Shown here: positions 36,818-49,464 of the stretch, one piece after another
How the letters are laid out: the number at the start of each line of letters is the position of its first letter
Position numbering within the stretch: position 1 is the first letter of the stretch
Assembly: GCA_963920575.1 (NCBI GenBank)
Contig: OY986964.1
Span: 18,169,987-18,233,986 of the forward strand
DNA: 64,000 bases
Direction of reading: 5' to 3'
Origin: Narthecium ossifragum
Lineage: Eukaryota > Streptophyta > Magnoliopsida > Dioscoreales > Nartheciaceae
Program-made: the position numbers and the translations under genes
Notes under the pieces: generated by a model
Told to the model about the DNA's origin: nothing
The model's input: only the letters and a program-made list of their open reading frames with translations
Databases searched by the model: none

Positions 36818-38417
36818 GGATGAGTGTATGAAAGTGCACTCTGAATAACCGTATAACCATCTAAATTGCTATATCTTCACCCTTAATCAACTTCTTTAGC
36901 ACTATTTTTATAGTATATGTTACTTCACATAGTTGCTTGGAAAATGCAGGAAATTGGAGCTGAAAGAAGCTGAAAAGATTATATGGGTCAACTTCAAGGA
37001 TTAAACTGTATCTTTACAAGAAAAACTAGATAATGTACCATATACCATTGGAAAGCTCTTGAAGTCTACTTTCTGGAGAATTTTACGGTTCATGATTCCG
37101 AGTTACGTAGAGGAAGTTACAAAATATTTCGTACCAGTGCGCAGTGCTGAATGAATAGTGACGGTCGACCGTCAGATCTTATGGTCGACCGTCGCGCTCA
37201 AAAATCCTCACGGTCGACCGTCATATCCTCACGGTCGACCGTCAAATCCTCACGGTCGACCGTGGTGCTAAAAAATCATTACGATCGACTGTAAGATGCC
37301 ACGGTCCACAGTAGCATCGACCGTGGCATCGACCGTCAGCCTTTGTCAAGAAAAATACTTCCGTTGGTCGATGTGAAGATCGACCGCAGCTTGTCGAAAT
37401 AAATTGTGCACCTCACGGTCGACCGTCAAGGTCTCACGGTCGACCGTCAAGGTCTCACGGTCGACCACCAGATCAGCCAGGAGCGTATAACTTGTTTAAA
37501 CTTAACCCGAGTTTGCTAATTCTTAGACCCTATAGATAGGAAAGTTAGGGTAAGTCAAGGGGGACTTCTTGGACGTTTTTGGAGGCTCTTTCTGGACGTT
37601 TTCTAAGGGAAGAAGATGAAGACATCTCCATCCATGGCCGAGTAAGCCGCGGGCATGGCGGACGGATGATCTAGCGAGGACTAGAGTTTCTTCTCCAACA
37701 ATGGTTCATAGTTTTAATCCTTATTGTTAAACTCTTTTCTATGTATTGGACCTTCAAAGATTATTTTCAGATTATAGATTCCTATGTGGATGATTAATAT
37801 TATGAATCCAGTCATGCTTCTTTCATGATCTTATAATCCCATAGTTTTGTCTATTGTTTACCTACTTTATCTCGTGAAATCTTTGCTATGCATTGCCGAT
37901 TGTGAGAGTTGGTATTGTGTATTCTTAGAGATCTGGTTAGATAGAGTTAGGGCTTTGTCCCGATGAACTTTTGCTATATGTTGCCTATAGTGACAACCGG
38001 TATCATATATTCTTAGGTTTGGGTTGGATGAAGTTGGAACTATAATAAGGAAGAATCAATCGTAGGAAGAGACATTTATATATTTTGTTAGGTTTATAGT
38101 TCCATATCTTCCGATTAAGATGATTGGGATGTGAATCCCTTAACTGAGTATCTTATGAACCATTGAGAAGAGAAGAACCTAAATCCGAGTGAAGGGATTC
38201 CTGAAGCCTAGCCTTATCAAAATCCTGATTTCTTTAGTTTAGTCTATCTCATCATTACATCTTCGATCTATTTTCTTAACTTTTATCGCTCTTGATTGTT
38301 TTCGATATATTGTTATCTGTGTTTCTGGATCTTTGCTGCTTGTCTCTCTGTGGGTTCGACCTCTCTTATGTTGTACTACACCGCGACCGCTGTGCGTGAC
38401 ACATTTGAGCGACATCA
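36818..38417 (+). repeat. E1 3' LTR
   Basis: 1600 bp. The first base is mutated (GGATGAGTG for TGATGAGTG). The palindrome array is at 37158-37475. The TATA box has decayed to TATAGATAG (37531-37539). It ends GAGCGACATCA, followed by cctat. Confidence 0.92.
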
Positions 38418-38422
38418 CCTAT

Positions 38423-39344
38423 CACTCAACAAGTTCCGGTTAGAATTCCTTGTCGGCGAGAGTAATTATCTAAATTTTGGTGATCTAATGGTTAGTTAAG
38501 ATCACCACTAATAAATCCTCTGATTACGATGAATTCATCGTAAGAAAATAGTTATAATATGGATTTAGGTGTAAGATCATGATGATTCTCACACCTTGGT
38601 GGCCAAATCTAGAAAGATAGGATAAATGGAGGATTAGAAATAGAACGTAGTGGTTCTAGCACTTCTATAGTGGTTCTAGCACTATACAATCCCTAATCAT
38701 AGAGAAGAGTTCATCTGAGAAACCATGGTTCTACCATGATCCTCCTATTAGATGAGTTCAATCCAAGCCCTAACATGTAATAGCTCTAGATCTATCACAC
38801 ATTAGAACAATCCAACCATCCAACAGTAAATAAACACCAAGATTATAAAAGAATTAAGATCAATCCATATAAGCCATGCAAAAAGGTATACAAGCCCTAG
38901 ATCTTAGAAATCCCTAGTAGAAACCCTAGTTACATCATAAGAATCCCTTGGCGAGGGGTTTAGTTACTCATCTTTAGGGTTTGATCCATAGGTGAAGGTT
39001 GATGAAACTCTTCCGCCATGGATCTCCTCCAAAAGAATCTCCAAAGAAAAATCTAAAAGTGGAAAGGAAACTGTTCTTCCCGTACCAGAGAGAAGACCCC
39101 CTTGAACCCTAGAAAAGGCCTATTTATATCCAAGGAACATCATTTTCCCCGAATTAAATCCGGGCCGTTGATTTTCTTCCTGGCAATCAAAGGATCGATC
39201 CTTTCATGAAGGAAGATCGATCCTTTGTCTTCAATTGCTGGCCACACCCGTAAAGGATCGATCATCCACAAAGGAGATGATCGATCCTTTCCTTGTATGC
39301 TTATCACGCCCCGTGGATGATCGATCATCCCATGTAGGATAATC
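38423..39344 (-). repeat. D 5' LTR, middle part
   Basis: Continues from 10725 after the E1 insertion. Contains a TATA-like complement of cctatttatatcc (near 39118) and paired palindromes aaggatcgatcctttcatga and ggaagatcgatcc at 39190-39332. It is cut by solo LTR A4. Confidence 0.7.
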
Positions 39345-41783
39345 TGTCGCGCCCCGACCCGCGAAAGCCCAACCGGGCCGGGCGACACGAACCGGAACCT
39401 ACAAAACGCGAAAAACAAAGCTGGCGAGGGTTCCCTCTAACCTATTGGTCTCCTTAACAGTTCACCAAAAGCACCCCCAATTAAAGATACAACATTGATT
39501 AGCAAAACCTCGAACCACAGATTTAAAACTCAAAGTGTTAAATATACATATCCCCGGAGAGGGGAAGATTCAAATACAACATTACTCCCGTATGAGACTA
39601 ACTAACATAGGGTAAAAGCAGTAAACAATCACCACCTCTCAAAGTCCACCAGGCGCCGCCGCACCGCCGACCAACTGCCCGGTAGGGGCCACAGAAGAAG
39701 AACTGACGCCTGCACCTGCAAAACGCAGCCCGGGTAGTTGTGAACACTAAGCTCAGTAGGGATCTACACTACGCCACACAGAAGCAAGAGGGAAACGCAA
39801 TAGTGTCGCCCTCAAGTCAGACTCGAGTGAGCTACAAGGGTCCCATTACCCTTCACCGGTGATCTCTAGGCATATCCAACCATGGTCACCCCAACGGACT
39901 GGGCCCATCCTGGATACGCCTAGTGTCGCAGGGTGCCAGCTGTGGTCACCCATCATGGACTGGGCCCACACCGATCCCCTACTGGCAGGAACGGACACTG
40001 CCCAAAGAATAAGACCCGCCACCGGTGGCATCCTCAACACCTGACTTGAGGCCGACACGAACTCTACAATCATCAAGCATCAAGTGTACCAGTCCTCTAA
40101 GCCTATCATCGAAACGACTGGACACCGCAATTCAAACCGGGTCCAAACCACCCAACCCCGGTCCTAGGGCTAAGTCCGAGCTTCCAGCCTCGGGACGGCG
40201 ACCCAAAGATCACCAACGCCCTAACCAATGCAACTAATGCACAAAACAACAATGCATGCTATGACATACACAGATAAGAAGGAAATCATGCAACAGTATG
40301 ACAAACATCATATAAGTCAACCGGATCGCTGCAACGGTACTACCGACCGCTGCTAGCCGATCCGCGGCGGGTCCCGGCATTACGGCGGTACCGCGACCGT
40401 CGACCGCGGACTCCTGCAACGGGAAGCAACCCCGAAAACGATGATGAACAATAAACAATATCATATTATATTTCGAAATATAATATTATATTCAAAACTC
40501 TCAAAGCCTCTACTTAGGGGCTAATTGATCCCGTTGATCCGACGTCCAAACGACGTCAGATTCAAGATCCAACTTAGCCATCAGTAGGTGTATATACCAT
40601 AATTAACGTATCCAAAATCCATAATCATCCAACGGTTGGATTAACGGAAAAACATCAATCAAAACCGTTAATCAAACTAACTTACAAATTAATTGCTGCA
40701 ACGCAGCCCTCCAGCAAACAATTCATAACAAATTATAGAAAAATCAGAAAATTATGAAATCAGTAGTTATAGAGAGTAGACTCAAAGGTCTACAACTCTC
40801 ATGCTCATCATAACCCAAGATCTTGTACGTACCGGTCGGATAACATGCCGCAACCGGCTGTTTTTCAAGAACAGCAGAAAACAGAGAAACCGAGCTTAAT
40901 CATGCATAAAACCTACTCCAAACTTATCCAAAGATCATGAAACTTAAATCAGTAATTCTATTAGGCATAAGGAATCCAACAAGACAAAGATCAACAAGAT
41001 CCAACGGCTAGATCTAAAGAAAACCCAAGAACAACACAGTAGGTAGAATAACCTACCTAACAGCGCTATCTCGGCTGATTCCCCGTGAGTTGATCACCAA
41101 CAAGGTTCCAAACCACTTCAGGGATCTTTCTCTCGTTGTCACGGATCCAACAAGCCTTAGAACACCCAATTTTATGGTCGGAGGAGGGAGAACGGAGGAG
41201 AAGAAGCTCGCCGGCGGTAAAGGGAGAGAAAACAGAGCTTCGGGAGAGAAGAAAATAGAAGAAGAAGAAGAAGGAAGGAGGGGAAGGAGAAAAGGAGGAA
41301 AGGGGGGAGGGGACAGCCGGGAAAGAGGGGATAAAGGCGAAGGAGGGGAGGGAAAGTCCTCCCCTTTTGACAAGAGAGAGCGACGGCCAACGACGGCCGT
41401 CCTCGCGAAGCAGAAAAGCCACCGACGCGATTTCGATCGGTCGCTCCAGGGAGCGATCGATCGCTCACGCCCCGGATCGATCCCAACACCAAGTCGGATC
41501 GATCCGAGCGGGTCAAAACCCACCGACTCGCTCACGAGTCCGATCGATCGTTCCGAGGAGCGATCGATCGCTCAAGGGTCGTCAGCTGCCCAAAGGCAAG
41601 CTTCCGCGCGCCCGAGCTGGGATCTTCCGATCCCGGGTCCACCTAGCCATTCTAAACAAGCACTAACACAAACAAGGCCAGTGTGTGCACACGCGGGTGT
41701 GAAACAAACCAACAAGGCGCAATTTACCAAATTGCCCTTGCGGTCTACAGCGAGCCACAGGGGTAGAGGGGCAGGTCCTCACA
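39345..41783 (-). mobile_element. A4: solo LTR of family A in the D LTR
   Basis: TGTCGCGCCCCGACCCGCG to CAGGTCCTCACA on the plus strand, 2439 bp. Flanks taatc (39340-39344) and tgatc (41784-41788) match at 4 of 5. Its palindromes form a distinct type, gagcgatcgatcgctc (about 41430-41575). The long purine tract at 41225-41345 explains the spurious open frames there. Confidence 0.85.
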
Positions 41784-42165
41784 TGATCGATCATTTTAAA
41801 GCTTGCTCTTTGTTAGTGTTGTTGTGCATAGAGGATGGATCCTTTGATGAAGTGATGATCGATCCTTTCCATGTGTGCCTGATCACGCTCTATGGATGAT
41901 CGATAATCCCATGTAGGATGTTCGATCCTTCTATGAAGTGCTCTCTGTCTGATTAATGCACTTGAATGATCGATCCTTGCCTTGTGTGATGATCGATCTT
42001 TCATTCTGGAGTTGCTAAGTGAGCTCGTTTAGTCTCAAAACTTGATCTAATCTTCGCTGAATGTTCTAATACATGAAATGAGAGAAAGACAATCAAAATA
42101 GCATTGCTCGGAGACTAACAAGACCCAGTTGAGAGGGTGATTTGTGCACCTTTCACGTCTTATCA
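41784..42165 (-). repeat. D 5' LTR, 5' end
   Basis: Continues the D LTR after A4, with gatcgatcc motifs to about 42005. It ends at the complement of TGATAAGACGTGAAAGG, followed by gtaat (42166-42170). Confidence 0.7.
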
Positions 42166-42170
42166 GTAAT

Positions 42171-42774
42171 CACTTAAAGATGTCTGTCCTAAGGCTCTAG
42201 CTGTTCGAAGTGTAGCCTCTATTTCTAGATCCAAAGGTTCCAACAGGTTATTTAGGGATCGTCTGCCTTGCATACAAGATCACAGCAAAAAGAAAAAACG
42301 AAAACATAATATTCGAAGGAGAGAACAAAATCCAGAAAAGAATGATTGAAATGAAAAGTTTTGAAGCACGAAAGCTAACCTACCTGCGCTCACGGTCAAT
42401 CTAGCGGTCAATTCGAGGATCGACTATTGGACTCTGCAACCTTAGTTGGAGAAGTGATGGTCGATTGTCATATTGACCCTGAGAAATTTTTTTTGTGACA
42501 GAGGCTCACGGTCGATTTGGCAGACGATGTCACGGTCGACCGTGGATATCGTAGAGCATGACGGTCGATCCGACGGATGATGTCATGGTCGTCCGTCAGT
42601 TTGCTTCAAAGTAAAATCGTTCCACTGCTGCAAAATATCCAGAAAATTATCAAAAAAATCCTAAAAAGTGTAAAATAAAGTTATTAAAAATAGAGAAAGA
42701 TAAAAATCTAACTATGCCCAGAAAAAGAGTTAAGAGAAAATTAAATTGGTACTCCTTAAAAATCAGAAAATCCT
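42171..42774 (-). pseudogene. gag: G leader and Gag N-terminus
   Basis: ATG 42273 opens MQGRRSLNNLLEPLDLEIEA, then TLRTARALGQTS, resembling the I Gag start (PEIERTLRRLRREAR). After about 34 codons D interrupts it. The leader between primer site and ATG holds a GGTCGACC array (42385-42600) with the segment gtgacagaggctcacggtcg, an unusual place for it. Confidence 0.65.
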
Positions 42775-42791
42775 CCCCGGCAACGGCGGCA
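42775..42791 (-). other. G primer-binding site, tRNA-Asp (one mismatch)
   Basis: Complement of TGCCGCCGTTGCCGGGG; the canonical TGGCGCC has changed to TGCCGCC. Five bases from the LTR end. Confidence 0.8.
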
Positions 42792-43716
42792 AAAATTGAT
42801 CGCTTGCAAACGATGTCGTTAAGTCATACGAAAAACACAATTTAGAAATTTATAAAACTTTCTTTCAACACTAAATTAATAAGATAGAATAATGGTGAAA
42901 TATGGGGTCGGTCCTCGAGGAAAACTTTGACTAAAAAGGAAAAATGAGAATTAAATTTTGAAACTCTAATCCTGAAGCGAAGAAGGATTGCTTTGGGTTG
43001 TTTTAGAATTATTTAATGAAAACTAACTAAGAAAGCAACGTAAAAAAGATTGAAGATAGATCAATGAGAAAACCTAGGGATTACTCAATCCACTTTAGTT
43101 TCACTTCATGTATTCTCTAGTTATCCTCTTATTTTCTTTTCAAAACATTATAGATTCATAGCTTCTTAAACTTACATGAATCCCTGAAAGAAGGTAAGTG
43201 TTTTCCAAAGAAATATTTTATCTTCAATTAGCATAGATTGTCTTCGGGATAACCATAACACACAAAATCATCACTAAACATAAAATATCTCATCGGTTAT
43301 TCACAAACCATATCAAAATTATCTTATAGATCTCTACCATTAATCACCGAAATCAGGTAGGCCTAAAAATACATCAAGGAACTCTGTCCCCTCAACTCTA
43401 TTAACAATAAATCCATATCTTTAAGATTATGTCTAGCAAAAGATTACAAGTATCAAACTACAAAATACAAAGAAGCTACACTAAAGCTTCATGTGATCCC
43501 TAAGTAAAGGAACTAGCCACTCATCTTTGGGATGAAGGCCATAAATTCGATGAAAAATGATTGGGATCCACGCCGCAGCTCCGTCTTCTCCATGAGATCT
43601 TCAAAACCCTAATTCTCTCTTTTCTCTCTATGGGAGCCTCCAATTTTTGACCAGCAAAACCTTTTTATAGGTGAACTCCCGGAATTAGGGTTTTGACTAA
43701 GTTGGACTTCTACTAC

Positions 43717-46342
43717 TGTCACAACCCGACCCAGAAAACCCATCCAGGACGAGGCGTGAGGGGAAACCTACACTATTCATCTCCAAGTGGCGCGATTCAA
43801 AGCGGAATTATAGAAAAACTTAAACAATTATATTCCAGAGGTGAAACAGAAAATCAATTTACATAACATCAGTTGTACTATTCAATATTTGATACAAATC
43901 TTCCAAAGAAAGAATATTATACATTAATCTCAAAAGTCCTCGAAAAGTACATAATTTACAAAATCTGCCAAAAGTACAACAGTCGATCCTCCAGCAACCT
44001 CAAACACCTCTGGATGTAGTCGCACCACCAAAGCTGATCCGCCGGCTCTACTGAAGAAGAACTGGCGCCTGCACCTGCAAACGCAGCCCGGGTAGGATTG
44101 AGCGATAAGCTCAGTAGGGTTCTACTCTACGGCACACTGAAGGGAGGAAAACAACAACAGTGTTGTCTCCCCGCACAAGTCTAAGGAATGCCACGGGGTT
44201 CCACAACCCCTGCCGACTACCCCAAGGCTCCTACTCTTCTCAACCGACCACGCTGGGACACATTCTCCAAACACGCTGGGAGGAAACAGAGAACCAGAAC
44301 CAGTAGGATCACCCTTACCCAGCAGGAAGCCACTGCCTGGGGACCATGTCAGCGGCACCGGCAACCATCCTTAGCACTTGGCCTTGGGAGACCAACACGA
44401 CCTCTAAACCTCAAACATTAATCAGAGTTAACTAGCCTGCATCCTCAATAACACAAGATCTGATTAAACAATCACCCTAAACCTGACTACCCAGCCGTGG
44501 TCCTAATGGCTAGAACCGAGCTACCCGAGAGCCTCGGATCGGCGATCAACCCATCACCCGCCTAACCTCAGATGCCTCTAATGCAATCAAGATGCATGCG
44601 ATGCTCAGGCACAGATAACCAGATATAAGCACGCAACAAGATGTCATTAATCATACAGGTCTAGGCATAGCTTACGGCTAGCCAAAGGGTAAGCAAAGCA
44701 AAGGCCTCGAATACATGATAAACTATGCTAACCGACAAACATCTGAGCAAAGCATGAATACAGGTATACAGTAGTCTTCAGTGCCCTCCTGCACCTCACA
44801 GACTAAGGTTCCACAGTTACCCTGCAGGTAACTGGCCACATTTATACAATAGCCCTCGGCACTCGCCGGCAACAGGCTAAGGTTCCACAATTCCTCATTA
44901 GCTAGCACTCATGGCTAACTAATGGTTAGACAATCAAAGAAGCATTTAACTACAATCAAACGAGTATTAAATGCAAGCAAAACCAAAGATTTGCCCAAAA
45001 AGGACATTACTCGAATCGATCCTCAAACCCGGTGGAAATCCTTCGAAAACCCCATAAAATCCACATACATACATCCCAACACGTTTAGAGATCAAACCCC
45101 ATTGAAAACCATCCAAGAAAAGCCAGAAAACCATATTCAAGGGGCCACGGACGATGTCAAAGTCGATCCTCCGATCGACCGTGAGGCCACGGACGATGTC
45201 ACGGTCGATCCACCGATCGACCGTGAGGCCAAAACGGGGAAAACCACATAGGCGACGGTCGATCGGCCCATCGACCGTCGGGAGCCCAAAACGAGACAGA
45301 GCCTCACGGACGATGCGACGGTCGATCCGACGGTCGACCGTGAGGCAGGATGGAAACAAAGGTATAGCCACGGTCGATCGATCCATCGATCGTGGGAAGC
45401 CAAAATCCCGACAGAGCCCGACGGTCGATGCGACGGTCGATCCGACGGTCTACCGTCAGGCCCAGAAAACGCGAATCAACACTTGACGGTCGATCCACCG
45501 ATTGACCGTCGGGCCTTAGGCACAGTTCATCAGAACAGTGCCGGAAATCCAATTTCTTGGATTTCAAGGATCAAATCAAGTTGGAAATCATTGAAACTTT
45601 GCAAGCATGCATAAAAGATGATGGGGAAACCAACGGTGCAAAGAAATCATATTTTTGACGGATAAATCTCCTATCTAGGTCAAAATGGCGAAAACCGACG
45701 AAACGGCAATAATACGGGAAACCAGCCGTTAGAATACGGAAATCGCGAGGTAGGAATACTTCAAATCATCTATAACACATGCACAAAGAACTACACAGCA
45801 TTCTAATAAGTACTCCTACAGTGAAAATACAATAAACCTATCCTAGGAGAACCCGATCCAAAGATCGAGGTAGAAACACCTACCTGAAGAGATAGGGCAG
45901 CTCCTCCACGCATCCCTCAACTCCGGTCGCCGGAATCCGCTCCTCAAAGCCATGCCTCCGAATTCCCTAGCACAGCCAGCCGCAGGAGAGAGAGAGAAGA
46001 AAGAACGCATGAGAAGAAGAAAAGAAAGAGAGAGAGAAAGGAAAGGGGTTTAAATAGAAAGCTGGAATCCATCACAGCCGTCCGATTCGATCTCTCCCGA
46101 TCTCCGATCCTCCGATCGGACGCACCCTAAAGGTTCTAATCAAACACATACATCAATCAAAGGTCATGTGTGCAACGCGGGTGTGAAACTGACCACCAAG
46201 GAGCATATTTACCAAAATGCCACTGGGGTCAAAAACAGCGATGCGATCAACCGATCGCATCCCAAGGCCAACCGAGCCAAACCACAAACCCAGACCCTCG
46301 ACCTAACGTGGTCGGACCAGGTTGGAGGTACGTGTCCTCACA
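43717..46342 (-). mobile_element. B1: solo LTR related to family A
   Basis: TGTCACAACCCGACCC to CGTGTCCTCACA on the plus strand, 2626 bp, with perfect actac target duplications (43712-43716, 46343-46347). Ends and the segment gcagcccgggtag (44089-44101) relate it to family A, but most of the interior differs. No coding region. Confidence 0.9.
45150..45512. repeat. Paired-palindrome array in B1
   Basis: Six or seven units of acggtcgat...atcgaccgt form. The clearest (45253-45280) has arms CGACGGTCGAT and ATCGACCGTCG around a 6-base loop. Units are separated by gacagagcc and gcccaaaac segments shared with the copia LTR at 6603-6656. Confidence 0.9.
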
Positions 46343-46864
46343 ACTACAACTCGGATTTTCTGAATTAATCCTTGGCAGCCTATTCCGATCGCAACTGAGT
46401 CAAATCAAGCAAGAATTTGAAAACAACTCCAACAAGAAAGATGTAAGTTAGGAAGTTTTCTATCCGATAGCAAATATTTCATAATATTCAGACTTATATT
46501 GAATATTTTACGAATATTCTCCTGAATGTTGACGGACCAGTTTTCAGCATCTGTATATTTTCATATTCTTCAAAACGGGTATTAATTTGTTAGGAATCTC
46601 TCAAAGTGTCCAACAAGAACGTTGTACGTCTTGACATCTTAAAGAAGTCCTCCAAATTTCAAGAATTGTAGATTTATCTGGAGATTTTGGCGAATTCTTT
46701 TCAAATTGACAGCGGAGCGGTGCAACATATTAGTCTTTTTCTGCATTTTCTAACTTGAATCTTCATTAAACCTGAAATCAACTAATAAAGTATCAAATAC
46801 AAACATTCTCTGGCTAACAAAGGTAAATTAAGGGGTTTAGGTATGAATATTTAGTGACTCATCA

Positions 46865-47280
46865 TATTTTATCTGCTATTTCATGCCATGTCCAACATTA
46901 ATGCTAAAATTTGATTTATTTAGCAATTTTATTATTTGATGAGTTGTTTTAGCTTACAATATTTAATCCTGGAACTGACGGTCGATCCTGAAATTGTGAA
47001 AGTCGATCGTGAGTACAAGTTTTCATATATACACAATTCGTGCGGGACGGTCGACGACTAACTTCTAAGGGTCGACTGTCACGGATCGTGATACACTTAA
47101 GTGAGGGCTTTTTCATCTTTTGTCACATCTCTCCTTATATACACTTTCCCCCGATTAAACCCTATTTTCTCTCGTTTGACCATGCCCTAGCTCCCAGCTT
47201 CGCCTGTTTGTCCGCCCCTCCTCACCTCCCTCAACCTAAAACCCTAATCAAGCCTCATCATCATACCTCGCACCAAGAAT
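46865..47280 (+). promoter_or_regulatory. Upstream region of H
   Basis: Contains five ggtcgac or gtcgatc motifs (46975-47090), then a TATA-like cttatatacac (47132-47142) and a C/T-rich leader up to ATG 47281. It may be the promoter of H or the end of an unrecognised LTR. Confidence 0.4.
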
Positions 47281-47735
47281 ATGGCACCTGCTCTACCTGA
47301 GGTACCAAGTCAAGCCGGAAAAAGGAAGAAGCAAGTCACAACAAAGAGCGGAATGAAGAAAAACAAATGTTCACTTCAAGGATCAACATCTAGTTCAACG
47401 TTTGATGAATATCTTTTCATAAAGAAGGATAGGTACAACTCTTGGCCCAATTTCAAGGATAAACTAGTGGTTTCGGGTAGAGCTCTTAAGATGCACATAG
47501 GAAAGGAATATGCTATTGAAACATTTTTCACAAAAATGGGGTGAAGGAGTTCCTAGAGTTGCCAAAGTACATGTATCCTGAAATGGTCCTGTGAGGACCT
47601 ATCCCTCTACCCCTGTGGCTCGTTGTAGACCGCAAGGGCAATTTGATAAATTACACCTTGTTGGTTTGTTTCACACCCGCGTGTGCACACACTGGCCTTG
47701 TCTGTGTTCGTGTTTGTTGAGAATGGTTAGGTGAA

Positions 47736-49327
47736 TGATGAGAATGCATAATGTTATATTTTTATCCCTTAATACTTAGTGTCCTATGCTTATTTAGTTC
47801 CTAAATACACTCATTATTCTTATATTTTGATTTAGGATGCAATTGAAGTCCTTAAGTCGAAAAGAAGCTGAAAAGAGTGCATGGATCAACTTTAAAGATT
47901 AATCTGTACCTGCTCATGAAGAATCAGATGATGTGCCATATATGGTTGGAAAGCTCTTGAAGTCTAGATTCTGGAGAATTTTATGCTTCCTGATTCCGAG
48001 TTTTCTAGAGGAAGTTACGGCAATTTTAGTACCGATGGTGCAGTCTGGATGGCAGAACAGTAATACGCTGGAACGTCCGATCGATCCGACACCCAGGGTC
48101 CGATCGATCAGAATATGCAGAAACGTGACAGAACATGTATTTTTTTGCTGAACATGGTCCGATCGATCCCTACATCCATCCTATGGGGTCCGATCGATCG
48201 GACACCTAAAGTTCGATCGATCGGACTCAGGAATAGCCAGAGAAGGTGGATTTTTACGCAACCGATCGATCCGACACACATAGTTCGATTGATCGGACTC
48301 GGGCGTAAATAGAAGTTGAAGATTTTAATGAGACCAATCGATCCGATACTCAAGGTCCGATCGATCGGACTTTCCCGGTGAAGAAAGTCAACGATTGTGA
48401 TCTAATCCGAGGGTGGATACACTTGAGGCTATAAATAGGACTCTTTCTAGGGTTTGAGGGGGGATTCTTGGACACTTTTGGCTGCACTTCCTCCTCCTTT
48501 ATATTTTTTCTAGGTTTTATCTTGTTTATTGGAATCTTTTGAGGATTGTTCTCGATGGCCCTGCGTGGCTAAATCTTGATCCTTGGTCGAGGAGACTGAA
48601 ACCTCGGAATCAATGAAACTGTGAGATCTAATCTATTCTTATTGTTCAGTTTATAGATGAGTGTTGAATGTTCGTCTGTTATTAAATATTCATGATTGTC
48701 TTGTCTAATTGCTAGGAGCGTTACTAGTTTATTATTCATTGCGATCTACAGCTAGGTTTGATATCAAATTCGGAATTGGTTGATCCCTCTAATCTGCGAA
48801 GCAACTAGGGTTTAATAATCTTCTGCGTTTCAGAGATTGTTAGGTCTTAGGAAGAATATTTGACTAGATTAAATGCAATCGCTTGTGCTTGTGTTGTTTA
48901 GCTTCATCGATCTCTCTATTCTTAACGCTGCTACTAGATTAAATCTACAGCGCTTGTCTTAGGTTGTCTAGTAGTTAGGGTTGATTAGATCGCTTGTTTC
49001 TAATTAACTAAGATTGAGGAGAGATTCGAATTGAATTCGGACGATGAATATTCATGGTATGAATTGATTGATACTTGCATCTATGATCAGTTGTTGGATT
49101 CCGATGGTGGATTTTGACTCAGACCAAGGTTTGTTCTCTTGATTCAACTTGTTTCTTCGTTTTAGATTATTTCTTTACTGTTTTCCTCACGATTAAAACC
49201 CCCCATCTTAGTTCACTAAGCACAAAACTAGGCTAAACACTCTTCGTGGGATCGACTCGTACTCGCACTACTACATTTGTTTTAACGAGTATTGGTTTTA
49301 TTTTTGAGTGCCTGCGACAGCACATCA
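47736..49327 (+). repeat. I LTR1 (5' LTR)
   Basis: 1592 bp, TGATGAGAATGCATAATG to GCGACAGCACATCA. Nine GATCGATC-type palindromes lie at 48075-48375, followed by TATAAATAG at 48430-48438. Shares with E1/E2 the U3 core at about 47920-48050 although the LTR ends differ. Confidence 0.95.
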
Positions 49328-49332
49328 AATTT

Positions 49333-49349
49333 TGGCGCCGTTGCCGGGG
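49333..49349 (+). other. I primer-binding site, tRNA-Asp
   Basis: TGGCGCCGTTGCCGGGG, five bases after LTR1. Confidence 0.92.
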
Positions 49350-49464
49350 AGTGATTCGAGTTGATTTTTGTGTTTATTGTGATCCTTATTTTCATAAAAA
49401 AAAAGAGTTATTCGAATTTTCTTGATTTCTTTTTCTCGTTTTGCCGGAACTTTCTTGATTGTTT

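Larger units (their letters stand above)
10726..38417 (+). mobile_element. E1: full-length but degenerate Ty3/gypsy element with nested insertions
   Basis: LTRs at 10726-12304 and 36818-38417 (1579 and 1600 bp) and perfect target duplications cctat (10721-10725, 38418-38422) define it. The order gag, protease, reverse transcriptase, RNase H, integrase and the tRNA-Asp primer site are those of Athila/Tat-like Ty3 elements. It contains solo LTRs A1 (with A2 nested) and A3 in gag and the inverted sister element E2 in integrase. Without these it is about 9.8 kb. Many stops and frameshifts make it inactive. It sits in the 5' LTR of D. Confidence 0.92.
3885..42165 (-). mobile_element. D: degenerate Ty3/gypsy (Athila/Tat-like) element
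   Basis: D reads right to left. Its 5' LTR is split into three parts (42165-41784, 39344-38423, 10725-10396) by E1 and solo LTR A4. Then come gag and protease, from 10343 down to 3885. The LTR starts TGATAAGACGTG (complement of 42165 leftward), followed outside by gtaat at 42166-42170, and ends near 10396. Summed without insertions the LTR is about 1.63 kb. Reverse transcriptase, RNase H, integrase and the 3' LTR are missing: the element stops in the protease near 3885 against LTR fragment B2. No tRNA primer site is found next to the LTR, so a deletion also removed the leader. D inserted into the gag of element G. Confidence 0.75.
42171..46864 (-). mobile_element. G: 5' end of another Ty3/gypsy element
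   Basis: Reads right to left: LTR 46864-42797 (split by B1), primer site 42791-42775, leader, then the first codons of gag, cut by D at 42171. The LTR starts TGATGAGTCACTAAATATTC and ends CGCTTGCAAGCGATCA-like on the minus strand. The LTR without B1 is about 1.43 kb. The remainder of G lies outside what can be recognised here. Confidence 0.75.
42797..46864 (-). repeat. G 5' LTR, split by solo LTR B1
   Basis: Parts 42797-43716 and 46348-46864. A TATA-like complement of tttttataggtg lies near 43668. The LTR contains no palindrome array; in G the array sits in the leader instead. Confidence 0.7.

Noticed and set aside
47933..48151. Recurrent open frame starting MPYMVGKLLKSRFWRI (also 56480, 58971, and 34521 on the minus strand)
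   Set aside because: It is the conserved U3 core of the E and I LTRs read in one frame. It runs on into the palindrome array and has no initiation context or domain.
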